A stretch of 54,018 nt of DNA from Streptomyces torulosus. Lineage in GTDB: Bacteria > Actinomycetota > Actinomycetes > Streptomycetales > Streptomycetaceae. The notes beneath the pieces are model-generated. The model worked only from the letters and a program-made list of their open reading frames with translations, ran no database searches and was not told the origin of the DNA. Position numbers and translations under genes: made by a program. The stretch covers positions 1-54,018 of the forward strand of contig NZ_LIRK01000011.1 in the NCBI RefSeq assembly GCF_001419765.1, in the 5' to 3' direction. Within the stretch, counting starts at the first letter, position 1. Each line of letters opens with the position of its first letter. Shown here one piece after another: positions 8,257 to 18,946 of the stretch.

Positions 8257-9109
8257 TGTCCTACATGGTCAGTTGGTCGTTGGTTCGGTTATGGGGAGTG
8301 GGCGGTGGGGATGGATCGTGCCGGATGGCTTATGGGAGATCGCCGAGCCATTGTTGCCGCCGGCGCGGGTGCGTCCGCAGGGCGGCGGAGTCGCGAACAT
8401 CGATGACGAGGCCGTGTTCGCCGCGATCATCTATGTGCTGGTCAGTGGCTGTTCCTGGCGGGCGTTGCCGCCGTGCTTCAGGGCGTCCAAGTCGACCGTG
8501 CACCGCCGGTTTCTTATCTGGTCCCGGGCCGGTGTGTGGGGACGACTGCACCAGAAGGTGCTCGAGCTCCTGGACGGCCAGAACCTCGTCGACCTGTCGC
8601 GCGCTGTCCTCGACTCCGCTCACGTCCGCGCTAAAAAAGGGGCGAACTTGCAGGTCCGTCGCCCGTGGACCGGGGTAAGCCCGGTTCCAAGATGCACGTC
8701 CTGTCCGATGCGAACGGACTGCCTCTACGCGTCGGCCTCTCCGCGGCCAACACTCACGACAGCCTCGCCCTGAAGCCGATGCTGTCCCATTTCCACATGG
8801 GACACGAATCCCACGCGACCGATTCCAAGCCTGTGCGGCTTCACGCGGACAAGGCGTACGACCTCCCTCACCTGCGGCGATGGCTTTGGGGCAAGCGCAT
8901 CGGTGTCCGCATCGCCCGCAAAGGCATCGACTCCAGCGAGCGGCTCGGCCGACGCAGGTGGGTCATCGAACGCACCATGTCCTGGCTGACCGGATACCGG
9001 CGCCTCAACCACCGCTACGAACGGCGCCCCCGCAACTACCTGGCCTTTCTCGGACTGGCAGCTGCACTCTGCTGCTACAAACGGCTCCTCAAACTGACCA
9101 TGTAGGACA
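8257..9109 (+). mobile_element. IS5-family insertion sequence A
   Basis: An 853-bp element with perfect 18-bp terminal inverted repeats (TGTCCTACATGGTCAGTT at 8257-8274 and its complement at 9092-9109). It encodes one transposase split in two frames. No clear target duplication is seen. Its right end is only 5 bp from the left end of a second, different IS. The 230 bp between it and the LysR start hold no gene. Confidence 0.9.
8291..9105 (+). CDS. IS5-family transposase, two frames joined by -1 frameshift
   Basis: The first frame (8291-8773) gives the N-terminal domain from MGSGRWGWIVPDGLWEIAE and the first catalytic Asp (LDSAHVRAKKG). The second frame carries GELAGPSPVDRGKPGSK, the second Asp region (LHADKAYD) and the Glu region RRRWVIERTMSW, ending at 9105. 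The switch falls at AAAAAAGGGG (8633-8642), a classical slippery run, so -1 programmed frameshifting would give the DDE transposase. Both halves look intact, so this copy may be active. Confidence 0.85.
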
Positions 9110-9114
9110 CGGTC

Positions 9115-10007
9115 TTACTGATCGTTTCACAATGAGTTTGGCTCACTGGCTTGGCAGTTGGGCAGGTGGGCGGCAGAGTTCTGCGAGTGTCGGATGATCT
9201 TGTGCCTGGTGATCTGTGGGATCGTGTCGCTCCGCTGCTCCCACCTCGCCCGCCGCGGCGTCGGCGGTATCCGGGCCGGCTGCCGGCGGATGACCGTGCG
9301 GCTCTGCGCGGGATCGTCTACGTTCTGCGCACGGGTGTGACCTGGGCGGACGTACCGACCGAGACGGTCGGCTGCAGCGGGGTGACGTGCTGGCGGCGCC
9401 TGCGGGACTGGACCGAGGCCGGCGTCTGGCCCCGCCTGCACGAGATCCTCCTCGCGGAACTCCGCAAGGCCGGACTGTTGGACATGGAGGACGCCGCGGT
9501 CGACGGCTCGCACGTCCGGGCCCTGAAAGGGGGGCTCACACCGGACCTTCGCCGGTCGACCGCGGCCGCCGGGGCAGCAAGCACCATCTGATCACCGACC
9601 GGCACGGAACACCCCTCGCGGTGTCGTTGACCAGCGGAAACCGTCACGACGTCACTCAGCTCATGCCCCTGCTGGACGCGATACCCCGCATCCGCGGCCT
9701 GGTGGGCAGGCCGCGTCACCGACCACGGCGGCTGTTCGCCGACCGCGGCTACGACTACGACAAGTACCGGCGGCTCCTCCGCGCTCGCGGCATCACGCCG
9801 AAGATCGCCCGCAAGGGCACCGCCCACGGATCCGGCCTCGGCAGGACCAGGTGGGTCGTCGAGCGCACCTTCGCCTGCTCCACCAGTTCAAACGCCTGCG
9901 GATCCGCTACGAGATACGAGCCGACCTCCACCTCGGACTGCTCCAACTCGCCTGCAAGCATCATCTGCTTGAGACGACTCCGAACCTCATTCTGAAATGA
10001 TCAGTTA
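9115..10007 (+). mobile_element. IS5-family insertion sequence B
   Basis: About 893 bp with imperfect 15-bp terminal repeats, TTACTGATCGTTTCA at 9115-9129 and the complement of TAACTGATCATTTCA at 9993-10007 (13/15 match). It lies directly beside element A but differs from it in transposase and ends. Confidence 0.8.
9187..9995 (+). pseudogene. IS5-family transposase with programmed shift and later indels
   Basis: N-terminal frame begins MSDDLVPGDLWDRVAPLLPP and reaches AAVDGSHVRALKGG. A -1 shift at AAAGGGGGG (about 9536-9544) continues into AHTGPSPVDRGRRGSK, FADRGYDYDKYRRLL and GLGRTRWVVERTFA. Near 9880 one base is missing, so the expected WLHQFKRLRIRYEIRADLHLGLLQLAC is read in another frame, and near 9957 one extra base restores the original frame for SIICLRRLRTSF. 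The paired indels probably make this copy inactive unless they are sequencing errors. Confidence 0.75.
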
Positions 10008-11087
10008 GTACTCCAGCCGGATGAGGAGCGAAAGGTCAACCTCGGCGGAGCTGCCAAGGCGTGAACCGATGACGGGTGCACAACACGGGCAATCCTCCCA
10101 CTCGTTCGAAAACTCGAACATCGTACGCAACTTCGGCCAGAAGGTAGACTCACCGCCAAGAGCACGTCAAGAGAACCGGCCAGTTCGGTCAGATCGTCTC
10201 CGGTACACAGGGCATCACACTCCGGCATGGGACGGAGCCGACCCTGTCGCCGAGCGGCAGCAACCGAATCGCCGTACTCGGGAGGCCGTTGGTTGGGCAG
10301 GGTGCTCAGGGGCAGTGCGTTCGACGCACCTCCACGTTTGTGGGCTACTCTCCGGTTCCGCATCTGAATGGCGTTGCCGATGCCCGTGCACAGCTGAACC
10401 GGTCGGCGAGCCGTCGGCCGCCCTCCAGTCGTTGTCGTCGATGACCCGACCTGGCAAGCCGAAGGATTGCCAGGTCGGTGAAGTCGGCCTGCGGGTCCAC
10501 GCCTTGGGCGTCCTGCTCCAGGGGGTTTCACGGCAAGCCGGGCCCCCTGCGTCATCGGTCACAGGGTGTGTCGCACGGTGACGGCGAACACGCCGGGACC
10601 GGAACCGACCCCGCCGCCGCAGTCCGGGCGCCCCTCAAGGTTCCGCGCCACGGTTGCGGACAGTCCGACGCGCCCCGCGGGGCAAGGCAGGCGATCTCCG
10701 TGGCGTGCTTCCTGTTATGAGCGACGCGCCCGCGCGTCTCCCGTACGTCGGCAACCCGGTCGGCCGAACCTCTTGAACCGCCTCGGCAGAGACAGTCACG
10801 CCGTTCACCAGGTGATACTTCCATGATCGGGAGTTACACCGAAGACCGTACGGATCCGCCCCTCGCCGGCAGGCGCCAACAGACAGGGTTGGAACCGAGC
10901 ACCTCCTCCTATGGGCAGGCACTCCTCTGATGGCGGTGTACACGAACACCGCACCCTGCGGCACTGACTTCCATCCGATGTTTCTAATCGACATCTATGC
11001 GTAACACAGGAACCGGGTTATGGTTCGCGTCGAAAAGCGCCAATACATCGGATGGCTGGCAGAGTTTTCTTATGTGAGGGCAGGTTC
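10008..11087. other. about 1.1 kb without recognisable gene
   Basis: Open frames exist on both strands but none has a plausible ribosome-binding site, recognisable motif or actinomycete-like codon pattern. It may be decayed sequence left by IS activity, plus the promoter region of the GH43 gene at its right end. Confidence 0.5.
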
Positions 11088-13139
11088 GTGGACATCACCA
11101 GACGACAACTCGGCCGGCTCGCCGCGGTCGGCACCGGCGCGTTCCTACTCCCGGGCCTGCTGCCACCGGGCACGGCGGCGGCAGCCGCGCTCTCGGCCGG
11201 GGAGTGGGGGGATCAGGGGGATGGCACGTATGTCAACGCCGTCCTTCCGGGCGACTTCAGTGACTGGGACTGCATACGGGTCGGCTCCGACTACTACGGC
11301 ATCACCAGCACGATGCAGTTCTCCCCCGGCATGGCCGTCCTGCACTCGAAGGACCTGGTCAACTGGCGGACCATCAGCGGCGCGGTCGACGATCTCACCC
11401 GCATCGGGCCGGCACTCAACTGGGACCGCATGAGCCGCTACGGCCGCGGCGTGTGGGCCGGGGCCATCCGCTACCACGCGGGCCGCTACTGGGTGTACTT
11501 CAATGCGCCCGACGAGGGCTTCTTCATGACCTCCGCCGCGTCGCCGGCCGGGCCATGGGAGCCGTTGACGGCGCTGTGGCGGACCTCCGGCTGGGACGAC
11601 CCGTGCCCCTTCTGGGACGACGACGGCCAGGGCTATCTCGTCGCCACGCACTTCTCCGACTCCTACAAGATCCACTTGTTCAAGCTGTCGGATGACGGCA
11701 AGTCGTTGGTCGGCACGTCCACGGTCATCCACCAGTCGCCGCGCAGCGAGGCCAGCAAGCTGTACAAGATCAACGGTGTCTACTACCACCTGTTCAGCGA
11801 GGTGAAGACCGAGGGCCGGGTGCTCATGATGAACCGCGGCTCCAGCCCCTACGGCCCGTTCGAGACCCGGCAGCTGCTGCACGTCAACACCCCGGTCGAC
11901 CGTGATCCCAACCAGGGCGGCCTGCTGCAGACTCCGGACGGCACGTGGTACTTCGTGACCCATCACGGCCACGGCGACTGGGAGGGTCGTCCGCTGTCCC
12001 TGCTGCCGGTGACCTGGGTGGACGGCTGGCCGATCATCGGTGAGGTGGGCTCGGACGGCATCGGCACCATGGTGTGGACCGGCCAGGTGCCCGCCGGCGG
12101 CACGCCCGGTCTGCCGCTCGACGCACTGCCGCCCGTGGTGACCAGCGACCGGTTCACCGACACCCGCCTCAAGCCGCAGTGGGAGTGGCACTACCAGCCG
12201 CGCGCGGGCTACTGGTCATTGACCGAACGCCCCGGCTACCTGCGATTGAAGGCGTTCGCCCCGCTGGTGGCCGACAACCTGACCAAGGCGGGCAACACCC
12301 TCACCCAGCGGGTGCTGCGCACCGCGGGCGGCGCGACGGTGACCGTCCGCCTCGAACTGGCCGGCCTCGCCGACGGCCAGCACGCCGGGCTCTGTCACTT
12401 CGCGGCCACCTACGCGGGGCTGGGCGTCCGGCGCTCCGGGACCACCACCACGATCGCGCACAACGCCGGCGGCACCGTGACCGACGGTCCGGCGGTCACG
12501 CAGGACACGGTGTGGCTGCGCACCACCTGGGACGTCAACGGGGTCAGCCGGTTCTCCTACAGCCTCGACGGCAGCGCGTTCACCTCGTTCGGCGGCACCT
12601 ACCAGCTCACCTGGGGCGGCTACCGCGGCGACCGGATCGGCCTGTACACCTACAACCCGAACGGCACCGGCTACGTCGACGTGGACTCGGTGCAGTACAC
12701 CATCGCGCCCAGCCAGGCCTACAAGTGCGTCAGCGTGCGCAGTGGCAAGGTCGCCAACGTCTCCGGTGCCTCGACCGCGGACGGCGCCGCCGTGATCCAG
12801 TGGACCGACAACGGCGCATCGAACCAGCAGTGGGCCTTCCAGTCCACCGGCGACGGCTACCACACCATCATGTGCGTCCACAGCGGCAAGGTGCTCGACG
12901 TGGCGGGGTCCTCGACGGCGGACGGCGCACGGGTCGTACAGGCGACCGCCGACGGCCGGACGAGCCAGCAGTGGCAGCTGCGCCCGCTGACCGGTGGTGC
13001 GTTCACCGTGGTCAACCGCAACAGCGGCAAGGTCCTCGACGTCAACTCGGGCAGTACGGCCGATGGTGCCGCGCTGATCCAGTACACCGACAGGGGCAGC
13101 ACCAACCAGCAGTGGACCTTTCGCCGCGTCACCCCCTAG
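11088..13139 (+). CDS. secreted GH43 glycosidase with C-terminal ricin-type (CBM13-like) domain
   Basis: Predicted extracellular glycoside hydrolase (683 residues), probably xylosidase/arabinofuranosidase-like. GTG 11088 follows GAGGGCAGG and starts a Tat signal (TRRQLGRLAAVG). The five-bladed GH43 domain spans about 30-330: base Asp near PGDFSDWD, pKa-tuning Asp in GWDDPCPFWDD, acid Glu in SEASKLYKINGVYYH. A beta-sandwich of the kind that follows GH43 in beta-xylosidases occupies about 340-535. Three QxW repeats of a ricin lectin fold end the protein (ASNQQWAF, RTSQQWQL, STNQQWTF). An in-frame ATG at 11052 lacks a good RBS. It precedes a GH95 gene on the same strand. Confidence 0.88.
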   Translation: MDITRRQLGRLAAVGTGAFLLPGLLPPGTAAAAALSAGEWGDQGDGTYVNAVLPGDFSDWDCIRVGSDYYGITSTMQFSPGMAVLHSKDLVNWRTISGAVDDLTRIGPALNWDRMSRYGRGVWAGAIRYHAGRYWVYFNAPDEGFFMTSAASPAGPWEPLTALWRTSGWDDPCPFWDDDGQGYLVATHFSDSYKIHLFKLSDDGKSLVGTSTVIHQSPRSEASKLYKINGVYYHLFSEVKTEGRVLMMNRGSSPYGPFETRQLLHVNTPVDRDPNQGGLLQTPDGTWYFVTHHGHGDWEGRPLSLLPVTWVDGWPIIGEVGSDGIGTMVWTGQVPAGGTPGLPLDALPPVVTSDRFTDTRLKPQWEWHYQPRAGYWSLTERPGYLRLKAFAPLVADNLTKAGNTLTQRVLRTAGGATVTVRLELAGLADGQHAGLCHFAATYAGLGVRRSGTTTTIAHNAGGTVTDGPAVTQDTVWLRTTWDVNGVSRFSYSLDGSAFTSFGGTYQLTWGGYRGDRIGLYTYNPNGTGYVDVDSVQYTIAPSQAYKCVSVRSGKVANVSGASTADGAAVIQWTDNGASNQQWAFQSTGDGYHTIMCVHSGKVLDVAGSSTADGARVVQATADGRTSQQWQLRPLTGGAFTVVNRNSGKVLDVNSGSTADGAALIQYTDRGSTNQQWTFRRVTP

Positions 13140-13310
13140 CGAACCCCTACCGCTCGACACCGTCGCAACGGGCGTGACGGACGGCATCAGTGGCATCAGT
13201 ACCCCACCCCCAGACAATCGCCCGGGATGGATGTCGCTGCCCTCGGCGGATGTCGATGTGGCTGCCCTTCTCCCCTCAAAGAACCGACCTGATGGTCAGG
13301 AGAACTAGCC

Positions 13311-16300
13311 GTGACCCATGAGCCGCTACCGCAGCGCAGAAGCATCCTGAAGTTCGGCGGCGCCCTCGCCCTCGCCCCGGTGATCGCTCCCCTGGCCGGC
13401 GGAACCTTCGCCGGCCAGGCTGTCGCCGCCGAGGCCGCCGCCGCAGCGGCCATCACGTGGCCGACCCTGTCGCGCAAGGCGCTGAAGTACCCCGTCCCCG
13501 CCACCGACTGGCAGTCGCAGGCGCTGCCGATCGGCAACGGCCGACTCGGAGCCATGCTCTTCGCCGACCCCGACGAAGAGCGCATTCAGTTCAACGAGTT
13601 GAGCATGTGGGGCGGTGCCAACAACTACGACAACGCCCTCGCGGGCAAGTCGGACAGCGCCTTCGACACCAGCGTGACCGGCTTCGGCTCCTACCGGAAC
13701 TTCGGTGACGTCACCGTCACGTTCACTCCCCGCCCGAAGGTCACGGCGCCGGGTGGCCCGTACCGCACCTCCTCGACGGAGGGCCTCGACAAGTCCTACG
13801 ACGGCAGCTCGGCCACCAAGTGGTGCATCGAGGGGCCGCCCGCGAAGGTGCAGTGGCAGATCGACCTGCCCAAGCCCATCGCTGTCGCGTCCTACCGTCT
13901 GACGAGTGCCAACGACCGGCCGGAGCGCGACCCTCAGGAGTGGACGCTCTACGGTTCCGTGGACGGCACCACGTGGGCGAAGCTCGACAGCCGCACGCTG
14001 ACGGCACCCTTCGAGAGCCGCTTCCAGACGAAGGAGTTCACCTTCACCAACAGCACCGTCTACCGCTTCTACCGGTTCGACTTCGTCCCCAAGGCGGGAG
14101 TCACCCACTGGCAGGTGAGCGAGATCGCGCTGGCGGGCGACCCCGCCGGGGCAGGCTCGATGTACCTGTGGTCGCCGAGCGGGCACTCCGAGGGATCCAG
14201 CACCGCGGCCACGGACATCTCGCGTTCGGTGGACGGCGACGCGGCCACCGTCTGGCGGGTCGACGCCGCCCCGCCGACCGTCGTCTGGCAGACCAACCTG
14301 CCGCGCGCGTCCGCCGTCACCTCGTACACGCTGACCGCCGCGGCCGACCGCCCGCTGGACGACCCCCGTCGCTGGACGCTCGAAGGGTCGCAGGACGGGC
14401 AGGCATGGGTGACCCTCGACACCCAGAGCCCCGGCGCGCCGTTCGCCGGCCGCGGCGAAAGGAGGACCTTCCGCATCACCAACACCACGGCCTACCGCGC
14501 CTACCGGCTCACGTTCACCCCCGGCGATTCGTCCACGAGCTTCCAGATCGCGGACATCGTCCTGGAGGGCAGCGGATTCACCACGCGCACGTTGCGCACG
14601 TTCACCGACTACCAGCGCGCGCTGGAGTTCGGCGACGGTGTCCACGTGACCCGCCACGGCGCGCCGGGCAACCGCGTCCTGCGGGAGGCCTTCGCGAGCC
14701 GGGCCGCCGACGTCATGGTCTTCCGCTACACGACGGAGAGCGCCGACGGCCTGTCCGGAACGATCTCCCTCAAATCCGCGCAGGGGGCCACGACGACCGT
14801 CGACGCCACCAACCGGCGGATCACGTTCCGCGGGACCATGGCCAACGCCCTCAAGCACGCCTGCACCGTCCAGATCGCGCACACCGACGGCACCTTCAGC
14901 GCCGACGGGTCGGTGCTCCGGTTCAGCAAGTGCACCACCCTGACCCTGCTGCTGGACGCCCGCACCAACTACAAGCTCGACGCCGCCGCCGGCTGGCGCG
15001 GAGCCGATCCGGAACCGGCCATCGCCACCGCGCTCACCAATGCGGCCACCAAGACCTACGATGCCCTGCGCACCGAGCACACCGCTCAGGTCCGCGACCT
15101 GATGAACCGTGTCTCGGTCACCTGGGGCACCTCCGACGACGCGGTTCTCGCCCTTCCGACCAGCGTCAGGCTGGCCCGGTACGGGGCCGGCGGCAAGGAC
15201 CCGAGCCTCGAGCAGACCATGTTCGACTACGGCCGGTACCTGCTGATCAGTTCCTCGCGCCCCGGCGGCCTGCCCGCCAACCTCCAGGGCGTGTGGAACG
15301 ACAGCAACTCACCGGCCTGGGCGTCCGACTACCACACCAACATCAACATCCAGATGAACTACTGGGGAGCCGAGACGACGAACCTGCCGGAGTGCCACGA
15401 GGCGCTCATCGGGTTCATCCGGCAGGTGGCGGTGCCCAGCCGCGTGGCGACCCGCAACGCCTTCGGCAGCGGCGTGCGTGGCTGGACCGCCCGCACCAGC
15501 CAGAGCATCTTCGGCGGCAACGGGTGGGAGTGGAACACCGTCGCGAGCGCCTGGTACGCGCAACACCTCTACGAGCACTGGGCGTTCACGCAGGACCTGG
15601 ACTACCTGCGCACCGTGGCCTACCCGATGATCAAGGAGATCTGCGAGTTCTGGGAGGACCGCCTCAAGGTCCGCGCGGACGGCCTCCTCGTCTCGCCCAA
15701 CGGCTGGTCGCCCGAGCACGGGCCGCGCGAGGACGGCGTCATGTACGACCAGCAGATCATCTGGGACCTGTTCCAGAACTACCTCGACTGCCAGGCGGTG
15801 CTCGGGGTCGACACCGCCTACCGGACCAAGGTCGCCGACATGCAGGCGCGGCTCGCGCCGAACAAGATCGGCAGCTGGGGTCAGCTGCAGGAGTGGCAGG
15901 AGGACATCGACAGCCCCACCGACATCCACCGCCACACCTCACACCTCTTCGCGGTCTACCCGGGGCGCCAGATCACCCCCAGGACACCCGCCTTCGCGGC
16001 AGCCGCCCTCGTCTCGCTCAAGGCACGGTGCGGTGAGAAGACCGGCGTCCCCTTCACGGCGGCCACGGTGTCGGGCGACAGCCGCCGCTCGTGGACCTGG
16101 CCCTGGCGGGCAGCCCTCTTCGCCCGCCTCGGCGACGGACAGCGCGCCCAGACCATGCTGCGCGGACTGCTGAGCTACAACACGCTGTCCAACCTGTTCT
16201 GCAACCACCCGCCCTTCCAGATGGACGGCAACTTCGGCATCTCGGGCGCCGTGACGGAGATGCTCCTGCAGAGCCACGACGGCGTCATCCACCTGCTGCC

Positions 16301-16496
16301 CGCCCTCCCGGACGAGTGGAAGACAACGGGTTCCTTCACCGGGCTCCGCGCCCGCGGCGGTTACCAGGTCGACTGCGAGTGGCGGGACGGGAAGGTCACG
16401 ACCTACAAGATCGTGGCCGACCGGGCACGCGGCACGGGGAGCGTCACCGTGCGGGTGAACGGCGCCGACACGAAGATCACGCCGGCCGTGCCCTGA
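13311..16496 (+). CDS. secreted GH95 alpha-L-fucosidase/galactosidase-type enzyme with two inserted discoidin-like domains
   Basis: 1061 residues, GTG start after AGGAG, Tat-type signal ([10 protein letters not shown]). GH95 hallmarks are [19 protein letters not shown] at the N-terminus, [67 protein letters not shown] and [17 protein letters not shown]. The family removes terminal alpha-1,2-fucose or L-galactose from glycans by inversion. The N-terminal GH95 domain is interrupted after GDVTVTF by two consecutive F5/8-type beta-sandwiches at about 147-280 and 291-421, both with [18 protein letters not shown] cores, before resuming at [12 protein letters not shown]. Family members without such inserts run near 750-850 residues. 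Confidence 0.88.
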   Translation: MTHEPLPQRRSILKFGGALALAPVIAPLAGGTFAGQAVAAEAAAAAAITWPTLSRKALKYPVPATDWQSQALPIGNGRLGAMLFADPDEERIQFNELSMWGGANNYDNALAGKSDSAFDTSVTGFGSYRNFGDVTVTFTPRPKVTAPGGPYRTSSTEGLDKSYDGSSATKWCIEGPPAKVQWQIDLPKPIAVASYRLTSANDRPERDPQEWTLYGSVDGTTWAKLDSRTLTAPFESRFQTKEFTFTNSTVYRFYRFDFVPKAGVTHWQVSEIALAGDPAGAGSMYLWSPSGHSEGSSTAATDISRSVDGDAATVWRVDAAPPTVVWQTNLPRASAVTSYTLTAAADRPLDDPRRWTLEGSQDGQAWVTLDTQSPGAPFAGRGERRTFRITNTTAYRAYRLTFTPGDSSTSFQIADIVLEGSGFTTRTLRTFTDYQRALEFGDGVHVTRHGAPGNRVLREAFASRAADVMVFRYTTESADGLSGTISLKSAQGATTTVDATNRRITFRGTMANALKHACTVQIAHTDGTFSADGSVLRFSKCTTLTLLLDARTNYKLDAAAGWRGADPEPAIATALTNAATKTYDALRTEHTAQVRDLMNRVSVTWGTSDDAVLALPTSVRLARYGAGGKDPSLEQTMFDYGRYLLISSSRPGGLPANLQGVWNDSNSPAWASDYHTNINIQMNYWGAETTNLPECHEALIGFIRQVAVPSRVATRNAFGSGVRGWTARTSQSIFGGNGWEWNTVASAWYAQHLYEHWAFTQDLDYLRTVAYPMIKEICEFWEDRLKVRADGLLVSPNGWSPEHGPREDGVMYDQQIIWDLFQNYLDCQAVLGVDTAYRTKVADMQARLAPNKIGSWGQLQEWQEDIDSPTDIHRHTSHLFAVYPGRQITPRTPAFAAAALVSLKARCGEKTGVPFTAATVSGDSRRSWTWPWRAALFARLGDGQRAQTMLRGLLSYNTLSNLFCNHPPFQMDGNFGISGAVTEMLLQSHDGVIHLLPALPDEWKTTGSFTGLRARGGYQVDCEWRDGKVTTYKIVADRARGTGSVTVRVNGADTKITPAVP

Positions 16497-16920
16497 CGGC
16501 GACAACTGCTCACAGTCACATCGGTCAGGGCGGCGGGGGCTGCCCCCTGGCACGGGGGACGTGGCCGCCAGTTGCTCGGCGGGCTGAGGGCCGTGCTCAC
16601 CGAAGGTGTGGACGACCCACTCCCACTGCTTGTCCTGCGGACGTTCGCCGTCCTGAGTCTGGAGGTGGGTGAGACAGCCGAGCCAGGCTTCGCCGACGAT
16701 CGCGGGTGCGTCACGGTGCTTCGCGATGCCGGTCACGCTCTCGCTCGGGTCCTGGTGGGCGGCCAGTCGGCAAGAAGGCCGGCAGAGTGGTGGCCGCGTA
16801 CAGCAGCGGTAGCCGAAGTGGGCGACATCCCCCATGGTGCAGCCTGTGGCGACCTCGTGGCGCTCCCCGCGCAGCGCCTCCCCCAGCCGCCATGGAGCGG
16901 CGGACATGACCTCAGGCCAA

Positions 16921-17240
16921 CTACGTGGCCGCGACGACGATGATGTCCAGCGTCCGCGGGCCGTGCACACCCTCGACCCGGTCGAGCTCGATGTCACTGG
17001 TTGCCGAGGGACCGGACACCAGCGTCAGGGGCCGGTACGGATCGAGTCGGCTCAGCGTCTCGGACACGTCGGGGGCGATCTGGCCGTGGACAACGCGCAC
17101 CGGGACCACCAGCAGATCCTCGGCGCGCTGCGGGCACGCGACGCCCTGCCGGCCGCCTCGGCCGCGACGGTGCACATCACCGCCGTCGAGCAGTGGCTGG
17201 CGACCAGCCTGACCGATGCCCCTGAGGAACCTCTCACCGG
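16921..17240 (-). pseudogene. lutC: LutC/LUD-domain protein, C-terminal remnant
   Basis: The minus strand encodes SETLSRLDPYRPLTLVSGPSATSDIELDRVEGVHGPRTLDIIVVAAT before a stop, the characteristic C-terminus of lactate-utilisation protein C (SGPSATSDIEL, RVEGVHGPRTL). Upstream the similarity degrades within about 60 residues and the N-terminal half of the roughly 210-residue protein is missing. No LutA or LutB is present. This is a relic of a lactate utilisation locus. Confidence 0.7.
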
Positions 17241-17421
17241 CTGACCGCCCTGACCGCCCCGCTCCCGCCACCGCCCGATCCCCCCTCCCACGCCGCTCTG
17301 GCGGCGGGCCACCAACTCCCCCAAGCCGCAGCCGGTACCCGCTCGGCGTGATCCACGACGGGCGCCGCCCTTGCGGACCGGGGCCCGCATCCCCGATTCC
17401 TCACCCCCTGAAGGAGCATCA

Positions 17422-17736
17422 ATGCCGCTGTTCCGCTCCAGAGCCGCCGGCCTGTCCGGTGTGCTCGGCACACTGGCGGAGCTCATATGCGCCGCGCTCT
17501 CCACGGCCGGACCGGCGTACGCCGCCACGCCGACCGTGCTGTACGCCTCTCCCTCCGGCTCCGGCAACACCTGCTCGCTGAGCGCGCCGTGCAGTCTGGA
17601 CGGCGCCAAGAGCAAGGTGGCGGGCCTGGCCCCCGGCATGGCCGCCGGCATCGACGTCTATCTGCGCGGCGGTACCTACCGCCTGTCCCAGGCGTTCGCC
17701 CTGGGTCCGTCCGACTCCGGCCGCAACGGCTTCTAG
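17422..17736 (+). pseudogene. secreted right-handed beta-helix protein, N-terminal fragment
   Basis: After GAAGGAG, ATG 17422 opens a signal peptide ending AGPAYAA, then TPTVLYASPSGSGNTCS, SAPCSLDGAKSKVAGL and DVYLRGGTYRLSQAF, the usual opening of actinobacterial pectate-lyase-like beta-helix proteins. A TAG interrupts it at 17734 where the frame continues with VVYAGYPG; about ten codons later it meets the deiminase fragment in a different frame. Only the first 104 residues of a protein normally several hundred long remain. Confidence 0.7.
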
Positions 17737-17765
17737 GTGGTCTACGCCGGCTACCCGGGTTCAGC

Positions 17766-18734
17766 ATGCCCGGCCCTGGCGGCAAGCCGCGTGTGCTGCG
17801 GATGATGATCCGCTCGGCGCAGATGGACCGCGACGCCGGCAAGCAGGTCTTCGAGATGCGCGGGCCCGGCGTCGGCGCCGTACAGATCAACAAGGGGCTG
17901 TACGACGGCCAGATCAACTCCACGGGCAACCTGGAGACCATCCCGCCGTACACCCACAACGGCACGTCCTACCCGGCGGGCCGCATCATCACCGGTCGGC
18001 ACGGCTCCCGGCTGCCCGCGCACACCGGCTTCCTCAAGGCCCAGCAGGCCCAGGACCCGCTGGTGCTCGACGCCAGCTGGCTCGGCGTCGGTCATGTGGA
18101 CGAGTTCGTGCAGTTCCTGCCCGCCGACACCCCGCGCGGATGGAAGATCAGCATCGCCGACCCGGAGGGCGCGCTCGCCCTGCTGCGCAAGGCACAGCGC
18201 GACGGACACGGCCACACGAAGGTGTTCTCCATCCCCCGCTCCTACGCCTGGGGCCGCATCCCCACGATCGACCAGGCCCTGTCCGACCGGCAGTTGCTCA
18301 AGGACAACGCGTGCGCGACCCGGAAGCTCAAGGAGAACCTGGCACTGCTGAAGCGCGAGACCGGCGTCACGGACGCCGAGATCGTGAAGATCCCGGCCAT
18401 GTTCGAGAGCGGCTTCGGCTTCGGTGGCATCCCCGGGACGCGCTCCGCGCCGTCCGCGCGGGCGCAGAACCGGCCGGTCATCGCGTATTACCCCGGTGCC
18501 GTCAACGGCGTCGTACTGACCCCGAAGACCTACCTGGCCCCCAAGCAGTGGGGCCCGGTCGTCGACGACAAGGACATCCTCGCCGCCGCGGTGACCAAGG
18601 CATACGCCAAGACCGGCATGCGGGTGCGCTACCTGGACGACTGGCGCACCCACCACGTGTCCGCCGGCGAGGTGCACTGCGGCACCAACACGATCCGCGC
18701 TGCGGACACGGCGTGGTGGAGCTCCACTCAGTAG
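17766..18734 (+). pseudogene. protein-arginine deiminase (PAD), N-terminally truncated
   Basis: 322 codons matching the C-terminal catalytic part of bacterial/eukaryotic PADs, which convert peptidyl-arginine to citrulline. Visible signatures are GVGHVDEFVQFLP (PAD4 His471/Asp473 equivalents) and HHVSAGEVHCGTNTIR with the nucleophilic Cys (PAD4 Cys645 equivalent). The segment holding the first catalytic Asp (PAD4 Asp350) should precede MPGPGGKPRVL but is replaced by the beta-helix stump, so the product would lack one catalytic residue even if translated from ATG 17766. The junction is at about 17758-17765. Confidence 0.75.
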
Positions 18735-18744
18735 GACCGGACTC

Positions 18745-18773
18745 CTGAGGCGCGGTCGCTCTGCACGCCTCAG
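18745..18773. terminator. inverted repeat after the deiminase fragment
   Basis: CTGAGGCG / CGCCTCAG arms of 8 bp with a 13-base loop, 10 bp after the PAD stop and before the convergent esterase end. No T tract. A weak terminator candidate. Confidence 0.35.
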
Positions 18774-18946
18774 CGCGATGTCACACCTCAGGGACGCGGG
18801 AGGGTCCTGACCTGGCTCGCTGCCGTTGATGCCCTCCCTCGCCCGGGAGGACGACTCGCCGTCCTTCAACCCGAGGTTGGCCGGACCTGAGCACCTCAAG
18901 GGAACGCGCTCGCCCGACGCGGGGGCCGCCGGGCCGACGGCGGTGG

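Noticed and set aside
10008..11050. Several open frames on both strands between IS B and the GH43 gene
   Set aside because: No motif, RBS or consistent third-position GC bias; none can be defended as a gene.
13326..15080. 584-codon minus-strand frame inside the GH95 gene
   Set aside because: Antisense shadow; the plus strand encodes an unmistakable GH95 protein.
16497..16907. Minus-strand frame starting MSAAPWRLGEALRGERHEV and continuing antisense into GH95
   Set aside because: Protein-like at first sight but no RBS, no family recognised and no natural end outside the GH95 gene. Kept as unassigned sequence; it could be a remnant.
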